From NCBI GenBank assembly GCA_050084515.1, contig CM114273.1, positions 10,726,001-10,790,000 on the forward strand: a stretch of DNA of 64,000 bases, written 5' to 3'. The translations under genes were made by a program, and so were the position numbers. Each line of letters opens with the position of its first letter. The stretch's first letter is position 1. Positions 11,390 to 24,100 of this stretch are shown piece by piece. This stretch comes from Blasia pusilla (taxonomy: Eukaryota > Marchantiophyta > Marchantiopsida > Blasiales). The notes beneath the pieces are model-generated. The model had not been told where the DNA came from, made no database searches, and was given only the letters and a program-made list of their open reading frames with translations.

Positions 11390-12320
11390 TATGCATCTCC
11401 ATGTGCTTTATCCTTGCAATAAACAACCAATTTGGATTTCAACCAAATTAATTCTACTAATCTTTAATTTATTTAAATATATAAATTTTGGATTTAAGTA
11501 TTATATTGACGTAAAGCCTATATCCACAAGTAGATTGATTGGATTAATTAACTCGCATGTTACCATGATTGCTCCTATATATTCAACTTGTGTTGGCAAT
11601 GAGGCAATAATTGGTTGTTTCTTCAAAGCCCAACTTACTACTTGATTTCCAAATTTGAATACATACCCAAAAGTGGACCTTTTGTCAAGCACACTCTTTT
11701 CCCAATTTGCATCAATATATCTCTATAACTCCATTGGTTCAAAGGATGAGTAGTGATACTAGTGAAGTCTAAATTGAATTAAATGAATTGTGACCTTCAG
11801 AAGCCTCAAGATTTATCTTACTATAAGAATGACACTAAAAGTGGGACAAACATAGCTTACATAGACTCATTCAAGACGATACACGAGATATTTTTTAACC
11901 ATTTCTGATGAACTAGTTCTACTTGCCAATGGATAGAATCATGAAATGATAGATAATGATTATTTATCATAAAATAATAGATAATGATTATCACCTTTAT
12001 CTCTGATAAACTCTACTTCAAGAAAGTACTCGAGCTTTACCAAGTCTCTCCACTCAAACTCTACTTATAATTGCACTTTGATCTTCTATATCAATTTCTT
12101 GCTTGATTTCTTGATATTACCAATCAGGACTAGATCATCAATATAGATGATGATCAAGTTTAGATATGATCATGCACTTGTGGTTGGACTCATGTGTACA
12201 TCTGCTCATTTTAAATTCTTGATCACGTTGATTCCACCTAGTGATCCATATTAGTATGAGAAAAAATTGCTCAAATGTTAAAACTAAATTTTACAAATGA
12301 AAGCAAGAAGGTTATGGAGA
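11390..12320 (-). pseudogene. Ty1/copia retrotransposon fragment (RT-RNase H)
   Basis: Minus-strand translation shows copia RT and RNase H hallmarks. At about 12,130-12,160 there is IYIDDLVLIGN, the YVDDL-type RT active site. At about 12,020-12,060 there is LEYFLEVEF. At 11,501-11,692 an RNase H end reads RSTFGYVFKFGNQVVSWALK and then EYIGA. Multiple stops and frameshifts break it, and no LTRs or gag/integrase parts were recognised. Confidence 0.75.
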
Positions 12321-14560
12321 CTATCATCAGTTGAAAAAGACTTTTTTTTCTCCTTCCACAACCATTAAGCCGAATGCTCTTGAAGTATGATGTTCAAATC
12401 AGTTGGATAAGATCAAAATATTCAGATTTCCAATTCCTATAGAGGAAGAGTATAGCTGCCATGTCAATCGTAGAATGAAAAATAGAAAATTCAAGGTCAA
12501 ATTTTCCGAAATATCTAGAAAAAATTAAGGGAATATTCAACTTATGGCCCACTAGTTGTATTCATTGGTTCCCACTTACATAAAGTTTAGATCAGAGATT
12601 TTTCATTGCATAATTCAACTGATCCATCAAAAAGAAGAAATTTGCTATTTCATATTCTTCCCTTTTGTAACTTCTTACAATCTCCCCAAAAATTCTTTGG
12701 GGAGATTCCGCACTTTATGTTTTTTTGCCTAGTACTGTGTTTCAAAACACACAAGCTCTTGAAAAATTAAGAACTCATAGAATGTTGAGAATATAGATAG
12801 AATATTTTTATTTAACTTTCTTTATTATTGTATTTTTCTGCATCATTCTTTCGGTTTTTATTTTTTATTTTAAAATCATGCTAGTTGCTTTTATTTTTTT
12901 CCCTTTTTCTTTTTAAAAATAGTCCATTTCTTAACTTCTAGAAATAAAATCTATGATTGAACTATTTTATGTGAAATGTTTGTCACTAGTAGTTTTTAAT
13001 ACCAAAAATGGGATTTTCAAAAACTCTTGCAATTTTGAATGTATGATGTTTTGATAGGGGTACATTGGAATCATCTTTTCTATTCAGGAAAGGTACCCCT
13101 TTTTTATGATGAGCTCGTTGCATGGAATGTGTCGAATGATGAGGCGAGTGGCTTGGAATTTATGAATGAATTTTCAAAATAAAATCAAACATGTGTAATC
13201 TTAAAGGCAAGTGCATATAGAACTAGAGGACATTTAAGCTATTAGGAAGAGATTCATGAAAGAAGAGAGGATGAGTTTCCCTCTTAGAAAATAAAAGCGA
13301 TTGGGGATTGCAGTGGGGGAAACTAAGGAGATTTATTTTCTTTTATATTTTTCAAAACAAGGAAAGTGGGGAGATAGGGTAAGAATTTTTTTATTTAATT
13401 AAGGCAAGATTTGAAAATTAATGGGTAAGAAGGCCAAAAAAAAATCTGCTATAGGAGTGTGATGAGCAGAAACTGACTATAGGGTGTATATCGATGGTTT
13501 TTTTATTTGAGATAATGGAAGAGACATGCATGCTACTGTCTCATAACTCCATAGGAGTTCTGAGGGAGTGGCAAGAGTTGAGGTTTCTTTTTTCTACATA
13601 AAGAGCTATGGAAATGGTTTCGGTTATTTCAAGGCCTTCGGGCCTCATCCACTATCAATTACATAGTGTGTGATAGATTCTTTCCTAATACAGTCTTCTT
13701 GATAGTAGTGAATCTTTTACCATAGAAATAGAGTGCATGAGAAATTTAAAATAATAGTAAAAATTCTATGCAAAGGGGTATATTGCCTCAATATCTCTAA
13801 AACCAATTCTTATGTAGGATAATGGAGCAACTTGTTAGTAAGAGTTGTGCAATGTTATCAACCATAGGGACCTATTTGTGAATGATCTTGGTAAGGCAAT
13901 TTTCTATTTGCTAAGCCCGTCCAATTGATGGAGCAATCACTGTCAAGATTCCCCAACCTTGCACATCTTGGCTAAGTCCATATTAACCCAAGTGATCTCG
14001 TCATCTTTTACAAAGAGGAATTGTACTAGTTCCCAATTAATCCATAATAAGGATAGGAAATAGATTCAATAAGGAGTGGAAAAGGGATTTAGTGGATTAG
14101 TCCAATACATTTCAATAGCGATCAATTTCCCATGATTGATCACATTCAAAAAGAAATGAGGAAGTTATAATTAAAAGATTAGGAAGTTATAAATTAAATT
14201 CAAATAGACAATTGCCTTCAAAGATTAGGAAGTTATAATTAAATCACATAGATCATAAAATAGATTATAGACATATTCCTTTTCAATTCATTAATTTTCA
14301 AATGATCAAAAGAAGATGCTACTTCATTCTTGAAATTCAAAATGATACGAATATATCCATTTTATTATAAAAACAAACCTCAAAAGAGGACAAAGAAAGA
14401 TAATAACATCTGAAAAAGAGGAGTAGCCAATACAAACACCTACTCAATGAGCTATACGATTGATAGCGTGAAACAAATCTGACAAGAACACTAGTGGTTG
14501 GTCAGACGTGAAGAGATGATAAGGCGAGCGATCCCCCGCCACCTCCGCACGACGTATCAA
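12321..14560. other. AT-rich intergenic sequence, no gene seen
   Basis: No credible frame in about 2.2 kb. A small inverted repeat with perfect 12-bp arms and a 5-nt loop lies at 12679-12707. The rest is A/T-rich, probably decayed repeat DNA. Confidence 0.45.
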
Positions 14561-14562
14561 TG

Positions 14563-17500
14563 CTAAGGCTTATGCATGTTGTAAGGCCACTGAGATTCAT
14601 TGTCAAAATAATTAGTGACTATAGAGAGAGAAGGACTACGAGAAGGGGCAAGCTGATGATTCTTGAGGAAGTTTTGAGCACGTGTTTTTAGGAAAGTATC
14701 AAAAGACACACGTAAATAACCGAATACTTCCACTGCAAGAGGAATAAATCCATCAGCCCCACGTCTCACAGCATAACTTAACTCTTTGATTCTTGGTGCT
14801 GCTTTGACCGCCAAACCTTTGATATGTGCAGCTTGAAATACCAAGTCAGAACATGTTAGATCATCAACCACCATATCACTACGATACCTACAATTTTGAA
14901 ATTTTGAGAATATACACATTTTTGTATTAAAAATGAGTATAGACGTCTTCAAGAATGAAGGTTGAAGACTATTTGAAGTCAAGCTTGTCTATACAAGGAG
15001 TTCTTGAATATTCTTTTGGTGTAATGAAAGGATGGAGAATGTTAGAATGTATTATGAAGCTCCTAGGATAAGGAAGAGAGGTGGAACATCAAGGACTTAC
15101 CTTGGAGGAGAGGGAAATGAATTCACAAAGTCTAAAGACCAAGAACGAACCTCGGAAGAAACAACAAAGATGGACAAAGAACCTGTTAATAAAGTACTTC
15201 GTTCTTAAGCGAAGCATCGAGACGAAGTAGCAGTACTTCGCGAAGGAACGAAGAAGTAAGCACTTGGAACCAGAGCGAAAAGTGAAGCGCTTTGTTAGTT
15301 AACGAAGAGGAAGAGGTCTCGACTTCGCAACGAAGAGAAGACTGTCCCCGATTTCAAGCGGTACAACGTTAGAGTAGTTAGGCTAGGAAGAGGCGTGACT
15401 TTTCGGAGCAGATAGGAAGTTAGAACACTTACAACCAGCAGACTCATGGAGATCATAGGAAAAGATAAGAGAACCGTAGATTGAAGTAGTTAAGAGATCC
15501 CAAGAGGTCTCTACTCTAAAGAAACGCTCTAGATCTTTGCTACTGATGTCGATTAAGAGACTCTTTAAAGATTATCAAAGGAGTCTTTACCATCATTCTA
15601 TTGCGACGTCCTTATGATGTAGGAATGATCTGAGCCAGAGAGTAGTACTCTCTCGTGCTTGTAACCACTTTACAGCCTTTCTGTTCTTGATGGAATAGCA
15701 CAGACCTCAATTCTCCATTCTAATGTGCAATGCATATGTTTGAAAGATCTTATTGGGTCTGCACACTGAGAATTGATTGGGAGAGCCACTTGCACTAAAA
15801 GGATAATCAATTGATAGATGTAGGAAATTTGTTTGACAGAGAGTAACCTGCCAAGACGGATTCAATTCCGAGAGTAGGAGAGGCCATCAAGAAATTGAGA
15901 TCTCTGTGAGGCTCTTGTGTGTAAGGAAGCATATACCCGAGAGTTTGCTCTATACCACTTGAGAGAACATAAGAAAGGAAACCTTGGAACTTGTGAGAAT
16001 AAGAATGATCGGATGAATGTTTGAATTTGTTTTGTATAAACATAATTATTATCTTCACATAAACAACACACCTTAAAGCTCTTTTTTCGAATAATAGTTA
16101 TCTTATTAGGGATCGAACTTCATAAATATTCCCACAAAAATTACTTTCTTGTATCCTTGTACAATACAATCACCTAGTTTTTGGAATCCACCTCGAGACA
16201 TAACAAGATCAACTCTCCGACGAGAGATTGCTTGTATGGTTCAAGATAGGACATAGAACTATTCTTGCCCAACAATGTACCCTACAGTACGAGCCATCGA
16301 TGGTACCGCCTCTCTAATGACATCATGTGTGGTTGTTCATTCTCCATCATGTGCACATCATAGAATATGGATATCCTTTGCATCAATGGGATCCCTGCAT
16401 ACACAATTTGACACCCCTAACATAGAAGGATGGGGAAGTCTAAAAAGGCATAACCGGAAAGCTATCGAGAATATACTTCGAGGAAGATGAAATAGAAGAA
16501 TAAGAGGATTTGCAATAAGCCACACCCTCGCTCTTGTACCTGCACATGAGCACATACAAGCTCGATGAACGTTAGAGGATGCCTCTGAGAGAATGTTGGA
16601 AATTTTGTTTTGGTGGAAATTCTTGGAGATATGCTCTTGAAGTCAATCAAGCCCTTCCATAATAAATTGACTGAAAGGGGGCTACATGGGTGACATGATC
16701 CATCAAGATAGATGTATCACCTTGGAGAAACCTTGAAGCCACAATCGGTGCCACCAAGGCCCAACTCCCTAGAAAATTTGTTGGAGCAGATGCAATTATG
16801 GAGGAAATCCCCACCCCTAAAAAAGGAATAGGAAAGATAGCTTGTCGTGAAGCCAAGACACCATCTTTTCCCTCAAATGTATTCAGGCCAAGAAGTTGAC
16901 CAAAAGTTGCCAAGATAGAAGCAAACGAGGTTAACTGATATAAGAATCTTGGAGTAGGAGGACAAGTGCGAAGGAGGTAGGAAGGACGTCATAGAAAACA
17001 TTGGGAGAGAATCCCATAAGCCACTTGGAGATCCCCTAGATGAGGTAACAAATGAAGCTATTCCAAGTCTTTCAAAAGGGTCTTATCCAAGAACTTCGAG
17101 ACATAGTCGATAAAGCTAATTGGGACCCCAAGAATCCTAACCCCTTCAATGCATATGGGAAAATCATGAGCACGTGGAATAAATGTTGAGGGAAGGCATG
17201 AAGGAGACCATACCCGACATTTACTAGGTTAGACTTTAAGGTTTAAGAAAGAGAGTTGCTCCACAAAATGTGTATAAGCAGGAACCATATCAGAAGGAAG
17301 ACCTATAAAGTGAGTGTCCTCAACAATAGAAGGGAAAAGACAAGATGGAAATGCTTGGGTTGATGCTTGAAGGGCACAAAAATGGGGAATGGCAAAGAGT
17401 GGGCCACCCATGGGATTACTTTGACGCGTGCCACAAGCTGATTGGAAAATACTATATTCCCTGGAAGTACCATGCGGAAAATATATGATGACCTATCATA

Positions 17501-18070
17501 TGCATACAAGGAGCAGAAAAATGGAATGAGTCTCGCAAGTTGTCCTCCAGCACAACATAACTCCTCAAAGATGACCACACGAGAAATTGAATTGAATGCG
17601 TTAGCCACATCGACTTGAATTGATGCCCATTCCGGATGAATATCAAGAGTGGAGCTAATCCCATGCACCATAGCCTCACAACTACCAAGGGTTGCCACTC
17701 CAAATTGATGAGGAAATAAGTGGGCACTATAGCGAGGACAAAATTGCAAGCACATGGATTGACTAACCAAGTGATATAAAACCTCTTCAATAGCCAAAGG
17801 GCGGACTTCTGAAAGAGGCTTATACATAGCCAACAAATGACAAGCCCCTAAAAGCCTAGAGATAGAGAATAGGAGATAACTTCCTGCAATATATGCACAC
17901 ACCTTATATAGACAGACAAAGCCACTTATTGAATGTGCCGGGATAAAGTAATCATGGAGATGGTAAAAAACCATCCTTGATAGCATGTTTGCTGATAAGC
18001 AAGGAGTATGAAGAAAAGTCCTCATGAAAACCTCCAAGTCAAGATCTGTCGTAGAGTCTTCCACAAAAGG
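14563..18070 (-). mobile_element. Decayed LINE-like (non-LTR) retrotransposon, interrupted
   Basis: Minus-strand RT pieces follow in order. 17303-18064 has VRPLAIEEVLYHLVSQSMCL, HLFPHQFGVAT and then IQVDVANAFNSI (RT motif A Asp). 17229-17411 has MGGPLFAI and SIVEDTHFIG, a degraded motif C where ADDT is usual. 16647-16913 has ILMDHVTHVAPF. 16358-16555 has the C-terminal zinc-binding-like stretch. About 16150-16220 has RRVDLV. The continuation DMVVDDLTCSDLVFQAA and FIPLAVEVFGYL appears only at 14563-14890, so unrelated DNA of about 1.3 kb lies between. Frameshifts and stops throughout mean it is inactive. Confidence 0.75.
14890..16160. mobile_element. Insertion of unknown type splitting the LINE
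   Basis: The LINE coding sequence stops near 14,888 and resumes near 16,165, so this ~1.3 kb arrived later or replaced LINE sequence. A five-base ATCAC occurs at both suspected junctions, but the exact ends are not certain. The interior at 15,196-15,350 is crowded with CGAAG/CTTCG words. No RT, integrase or transposase motif was recognised; a non-autonomous LTR element or a solo LTR is possible. Confidence 0.4.
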
Positions 18071-18086
18071 TGGAAGACTCTACGAC
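18048..18086. repeat. Perfect 17-bp inverted repeat, 5-nt loop
   Basis: Arms 18048-18064 and 18070-18086 are exact reverse complements around AAAAG. It lies at the 5' edge of the recognisable RT region of the minus-strand LINE. Confidence 0.95.
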
Positions 18087-18404
18087 CCATGATAGCTAAG
18101 GCCTCTGTTGGAAGTATGTGCTCATTTTGAAGATTCTTTCAATCCCCAGACATAAAGCGTTGAATCATATGGAGATTTCACGATGAGCTGTCGCACCACC
18201 CCTTGGAGGGAGGACTGAATCCCATTGTGGGAAGAGTAATAGGAAATACCAAACATTAATATCTGTGGGATCACACGCTAACCTTTCTAATGGGAATTTT
18301 TTTTTCTTAAATTTTTATTAAAATTATTATTAAATAAACTTAATTTTTTTTTTTTTTTTAGAAAAAAAGATTCATTTGAAATAGTTGAATAAGTTACTAA
18401 TGAT

Positions 18405-18535
18405 CCATTACTAGTATGAATAAGACCTATATTATATAGTATATAACTTCGATCATAAGGATCAACTTCTAAGCGCATAGCTTCATAATAATTTTGTAAA
18501 GCTTCTGCATATTCTCCTTTAGATTGAGCTGACAT
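18405..18535 (-). pseudogene. ycf3: Plastid ycf3 exon 2 fragment in nuclear DNA
   Basis: Minus-strand frame from 18535 starts [20 protein letters not shown] and ends [11 protein letters not shown], which is the photosystem I assembly protein Ycf3 (TPR repeats). It begins at the exon 1/2 boundary and stops in mid-exon 2. The rest of the protein is absent; an unrelated tail and a long T-run follow. It is joined head to tail to an rpoB fragment on its 5' side, so this is plastid-derived DNA rather than a functional gene. Confidence 0.85.
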
Positions 18536-18540
18536 TCGTT

Positions 18541-18806
18541 ACCAGAACTTCGTAAAATTTGATTAATTATAACTCTAGCTACTCTATTAACAACAAAAGT
18601 TCCTTGAGAGTTCATTAAAGGAATACTTCCAAGAAATACTATTTGTTTTTGTATTTTTCCTCTTTTTTGTGTTAATTGAGCTGGTACATATATATCTGAT
18701 GAGTATGTAATAGATTCATATATAGCATCTCTTTCCTTTAATAATGGTTTTGCTAATTTATATTCTTCACCAAAAATTTGAAATTCGAATTCGCCCCAGC
18801 CTGTTA
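18541..18806 (-). pseudogene. rpoB: Plastid rpoB fragment in nuclear DNA
   Basis: A continuous minus-strand frame reads [18 protein letters not shown], then [28 protein letters not shown] and [11 protein letters not shown]. This is an internal N-terminal segment of the plastid RNA polymerase beta subunit. The ILRS.G form resembles bryophyte/charophyte versions more than the angiosperm ILQSPG form, as I recall the family. No stop codon interrupts it, which suggests a fairly recent transfer. It lies directly against the ycf3 piece, although these genes are not neighbours in typical streptophyte plastomes. Confidence 0.8.
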
Positions 18807-18890
18807 TGTTATGGGGTGAAAAGCAATAGGAATGTGAATGTAGAGTCTAGGACGAGGGAGACTTGGATGGAAAGAGTGAAGGAGATCAAT

Positions 18891-19496
18891 TTAGGTTAAC
18901 CAAGTCCAAGCAGTTGTTGAGGGGAGTGCAATAGGAGGTGGTATCGCGTTAGGGATTGAAGACCCAAGCATGAATCGACAATATCGCTGATATCTTTTGA
19001 TCCCATTAGGAGCAAACTCCTTATTATAAAGTATGTAATGAACCTTTGGCAAAAATACACAAGTAGAAGGGTTACAAGGAGAGCAGGTGGGATGTGCATG
19101 AGGTAATGATGGACGACGAGGAGGGGGTAAGTAGGTTGGGGAAGGAGAAGGAGGAAGAGGGGAGATAAGGGTAGAATAAATGGGAGTTGGAAGCAAGGGC
19201 ATAGATGAGATATGTAAGGATGGCAAAGTAGTAGGATTTGGTAATAATGGATCAAGATTAGGCTCGATAGGACGAGACGAAGAGGGGAGAAGAGAGGAAT
19301 ATGGAAGAATTGTAGCAACTATAATGGGTGTATGTGGAGGAAAATGACGAGATCTATAATAATAAGAAGGGGAACCGAGGGGAGAGGTTACTATTGTAAG
19401 AGGGCGTGTAAAACCAAAGAAGCGAGTAGATGGAGTATCCAATTCCATCTCGATATGAAGGATAGAGATCGTAATGTTGGAACCAACTCGTATCAA
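18891..19496 (-). other. Proline/serine-rich open frame, perhaps the 5' part of the LINE
   Basis: A 201-codon minus-strand frame, very rich in Pro, Ser and Leu, lies just upstream of the plastid insertion and the LINE RT region. Its C-terminal part (HYILYNKEFAPNGIKRYQRY) is less biased. It could be the degenerate gag-like part of the same LINE, but I recognise no motif. The skewed plus-strand GA-rich composition alone could create such a frame. Confidence 0.25.
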
Positions 19497-19499
19497 AAG

Positions 19500-21184
19500 A
19501 TCGAGAAAAGCAAGAAGAATCCCTTGAACCGATGGTAACCAAATACCACCCTATAAGAAAAAAGTATGTGTAAAATTGTGTTTAGGAATTTGTGAGCATA
19601 TTTAGGAGAAAAAGGTCCAAAGATCCCAAGAGCATTGGAAAACTCCATCTTAAATGAAAAAAAAAAATGACTCCAAAATTCAAGCTTGATAAGATGAACA
19701 CGTTATAAACCTTAGATTGAAAAGTTTGGAACACAATAGACATAGTTATAAGCAGAAGATTGGAACACAATAGATATAATAATAAACAGAATTCTAAATG
19801 TCCCTCCATCTCCTCCATAATCCTCCTCCCTATCCAAAGAGATTATGGTGCAACTAGGAAGGCTACATAAGCTAGAATGCATAGATGACTATTTTGTACA
19901 TAGTATGCATATTTACATCTTGGACTTACCATGACCTCTAGGGTATGATACATTTTGCTACTGAAAATCTTGTTTGTATCAATATCTCATTTCTTAATAA
20001 GATTTGTGCTTGATCGTTTGACTCCTGATTTAAATATTTACAATAAATAACCTCTAGTTTAGGATTTTGAAAATTCATAACGCACCTTTGCGCTCGACTA
20101 TTCATCTTTCATACCCAAAAGAGGCTTTTTATATACAAAAGAGTGCAATAATTGTCCCACTAGTTTTTAGTAGTGGATGAAAAAATTAATCCCTCTCATG
20201 ATGTTAACAAAATCCCCACGATCCAAAACTATACATGCCCTTACGTAGGGTCCCAATTGAAGGGAATGCTTCAAAAGACGCCATGCATTCGGATTCAGAC
20301 ATGCCACTCCCAAGGAAAAGGAAGCTTCCAACTCAAGTTACGTGCATTTATCGTGCAACTTTCCATATCATTGTCCAAACAAATCCAAAGTCGTTAAAGG
20401 ATTTATTTTTGCTTTGTTGGATGTCAAATTTCTCATTATGATCCTGTCTTGGCTACCACAACCTGTGGACAATCCCCTGAAGTTCTTTCCAAATCCTTGT
20501 TAACAGTTGTAATCAATGTTTAAGAACTCGTGCTTTCTATTGTTGATACCTTTCCTGCAAGTTAGCTCCCAACTACCTATACAGTGAGGAGGAAAGTTCT
20601 TCTAAAATGTTTGCTCCTGTATATAACTCTGCTGAAACACCAAACATGTATGGAACAAGCTTGATTCAAGCACCTTCCTCTCATTTTTTGACTAAAATTT
20701 CAGGAGGACCCATGAAGCATGCTTCGGAAGTCCTAAAGATTCATGCTCACGCAGTGCCCCAAAAAATTAATCATTCCCGTTCCAGCTTCAATACAGCATT
20801 ACCTCTTCCAGCTTGAATAAATCATTACCTTGGAGAAACTCTGGGCTTGGTGCTATCCACCTACACTACTCTAATTTGGTGGGGCTTAGGATGCAAGAGT
20901 TTAGATGTTCCTCTTTATGCTGGAGCTTTCAGTGTCTCCCGTACAGGAGTGGGGAGTTGCACGTAAGGAGCAGGCTGCAGGACACCATTTGCACAATATT
21001 AGATCTTAGTAGATAAATGAAAGACTCAATTCAACTCCAGTCTAGGACCGAAATACAAAAAAATTTGCCCAATTTAAGTGGCTTCCTAATGAAGCTGCCA
21101 AAGATTTGTGAAGATTGATGAAATCTTCGTCATCATCATTCAAGTTGTCAAAAAAGAATACTTTTTCCGTCTTCCCATCATGCG
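19500..21184. other. Intergenic and 3' flank of the biotin carboxylase gene
   Basis: No gene recognised. Several short plus-strand frames (20173-20441, 20607-20816) have no motif and no splice-consistent context. The last ~150 bases before 21,185 are presumably the 3' untranslated region of the minus-strand gene. Confidence 0.4.
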
Positions 21185-24100
21185 TCACCTCAGAGCCTTC
21201 TCAAGGTAGGGTTTCAATGAAATACCAACTGAAAATTGACCATTTCAATGGAATAGGACAACTGGATTAAAAGGAAAAGGGCAGCTTACCGCAGCAAGTT
21301 CTTCTTCATGTTTGGGAATGAAGGCAGTGTCAACTTTTCCATCCTTGAAGTCCTGATCACTCACAGGAGACAACGTCCATTCAGTCATGTATTCATCTAA
21401 GCTCTTCTTTAAACTGGTATTCTAGCAACTCAGCTGTATCATGCGGGATGTCTGGTGAAAGAGGAAACTGTCCGACAATTATTCGCATTTCTCCCAACTA
21501 ATCAGCATCAAATATCTTTGATACTTTTTCAGCAAACTAATGACTTTACCTTGACTTCCAGAATGAGCTTGTGGTAGTCTAGGGTGGTAGGGATACCTGC
21601 ACATAGTGACAAAGGTGTCACGTCACAAAGGACTTACATAACATTACTTCATGATCATGTTCAATCCCCAAACAGCAAATCCCGGAACAACTGTCCTCCT
21701 GATAAGTGAGAGTGGTAAACCCAAAGTACAGAGACTCTTATGCATATGTCGTGCAGGTTTTTCAAAATGCAAATCCTCAACTCACCGCCCAACTCTTGAG
21801 AATTACCTTTACTTTCATAAAAAGTAAACATAACATGAATAAAAGAGGATGGGAGAAAACATCCTCCCCCCACAAAAAAAAAAAAAAAAAAAACCGACTC
21901 AAAAAGCCAACAAGATCCAAAGCTACAAATGGCCCGGTTGAAAAGGCTGAAAGCCTCCATCAGCTAACTCTACCTGCATTAAAGCCACCCACAAAATAGT
22001 GTCTGACCAGAAGAGAAAAACAGAAAAACAACTCTCATCAAACATGTGAAGCAAAAGAAACCCACCAGTAATAATTGTGTCACTCAATGCTCGTTGCATA
22101 CGAACAATTGCTCTCTCCCTTGTAGGTGCCCACACAATTAGCTGGAAGAAGATACAAAAAGATTAGTTTAACAATTACCTGCACCAGGCTCTATTTCTCC
22201 AGATTAGGAACCTGTCCCAGACCTTTTAACAAAAAGACTTCTCAGCCATAAGTAAACCATTAGAACTTACCTTGCCAAGAAGTGAATCATAACTTGGTGG
22301 AACAACGTAATCCGAGTAGATGTGGCTGTCCATTCTCACGAATGGACCTCCAGGAGGCAAGTAACCAGTAATGCGACCTGGCAATAATGAGAACATTAGA
22401 GTATGCCAAATTTCCAGTTACAATTGCAAGAACAGCCACTGTAAGGAATTATAAATAATAACTCACCTGGACCAGGCCGGAAACCTTGGAATGCATCCTC
22501 TGCATTGATTCGACACTCGATCGAATGTCCTCGGATCACAACATCATCCTGGAAAATAGAACCTGCCATGGATTAGCCTATTCCATGTATAGAAACTCTC
22601 AGATACAGGGATATGACATCATTCTTTTGGAGAGAATTCACATCAACAAAATTCACCTGTGTCATTCTCAGCCTTTCTCCTAAAGCAACCCGAATCTGCT
22701 CCTCAATTAGGTCCACTGATGTAATCATCTCTGTCACTGGATGTTCTACCTGTGAAGTATAAGAAACAATCTCTTCAATTATACATATATCTACAACCAG
22801 CACAGTACCCAATATCCCTAATTCCAGTAAAGGCTTCAAGAAAGTATGTCGGGTGTAATAAAAACTTTGCAGATACGAACCTCTTAAAATAATGTCATTC
22901 CAAGAGTTACAACATTTTCTTTCCCAAAAAATCAAATTTGGACAAGTCTAACTAAATGGCAAATAGATTCCCTCCTCCAACACCAAACCAAAAGAACTGA
23001 CAAGTGACAGAATTTGGGATATTTTCTTGCAGCACCTGAATGCGGGTATTCATCTCCATAAAGTAGAATGATGTACCATCCTCATCCAGCAAAAACTCTA
23101 TGGTCCCAACACCTACATAACCAATTGATGCAGCTGCTGCAACTGCAGCATCTCCCATAGCTTTGCGCAGCTCAGATGTCAAAGCAGGTGATGGAGCCTC
23201 TTCAAGGAGTTTTTGGTTCCTTCTCTGCAAAAACATATAAAGATAATTCAGATGCCCTTTGTACTTATTCACGAAAATTTTGTGCAATAATAAAGCTACC
23301 TAGTAAATATCAGATTCAGGAAGATATTAATCCTCCAGTATTCTGCTATTACCTGACCAAGAGACTACTTCCAGGACCACTCCCAGACTGGACCAACCCT
23401 GGATATTGGCTCATTCATAGAAGGCGCTAAGGATAATTGAAGTCATCTGAAAAACTTAGCTTCCATAGACACTCTGGTTCACAGAATAGACACAGCATTG
23501 GGTAGTACCCAAAATTCTTCTCCCAAAGTTAAATAGCTATACGCACATGCCATAGTTGGCATGTGCGTATAGCGACCATTCCTAGGAATTAAGATAATTG
23601 AAAATGGGGTAGGAGATTTGGTTGGCGGGTGGTTTTAAGCATTCGTAAGTCATGCGTAGAACCAATAAATTGTTGAAGAACCCACTTCCTCGTGAATTTT
23701 TCATATTTGTAAATTCAGTGGAGTCAGCCATTCCTATAATGTATTAGTCCTAAACCACTCACATACCTGCTCTAGGTCAAATTGTTTGCAACCAAATAGG
23801 CTCACTTTTGAGTACATAGACTTTCCCAGATTCAAAGAGAATTGAAATTTCATGTTGTCTTAGAACATAAGAAACTCACCACACCTAATATTTTGTTGGG
23901 AATACAAAACATGCAACTGGCCTACAAGCTAATTCTCCGATGATTCAGACCTGAATACTGCAATCACGTTCTCCAAGATGAATGACATTCCCAAACTTGT
24001 CAGCCAACACCTGCATTGTTTGGTACAACCAGTAAAACTACATCAGTGCACTTAGAAGGTACATGCTTGGGCAAGAACGGACAGCCTACACTGAGAAGGT

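Noticed and set aside
12130-12160. YIDDL-type motif as an active reverse transcriptase
   Set aside because: Stops and frameshifts surround it; only a copia fragment remains.
18891-19496. 201-codon Pro/Ser-rich ORF as an independent gene
   Set aside because: The bias follows from a GA-rich plus strand. No motif, splice context or family, and it adjoins a dead LINE, so it was kept only as a low-confidence element part.
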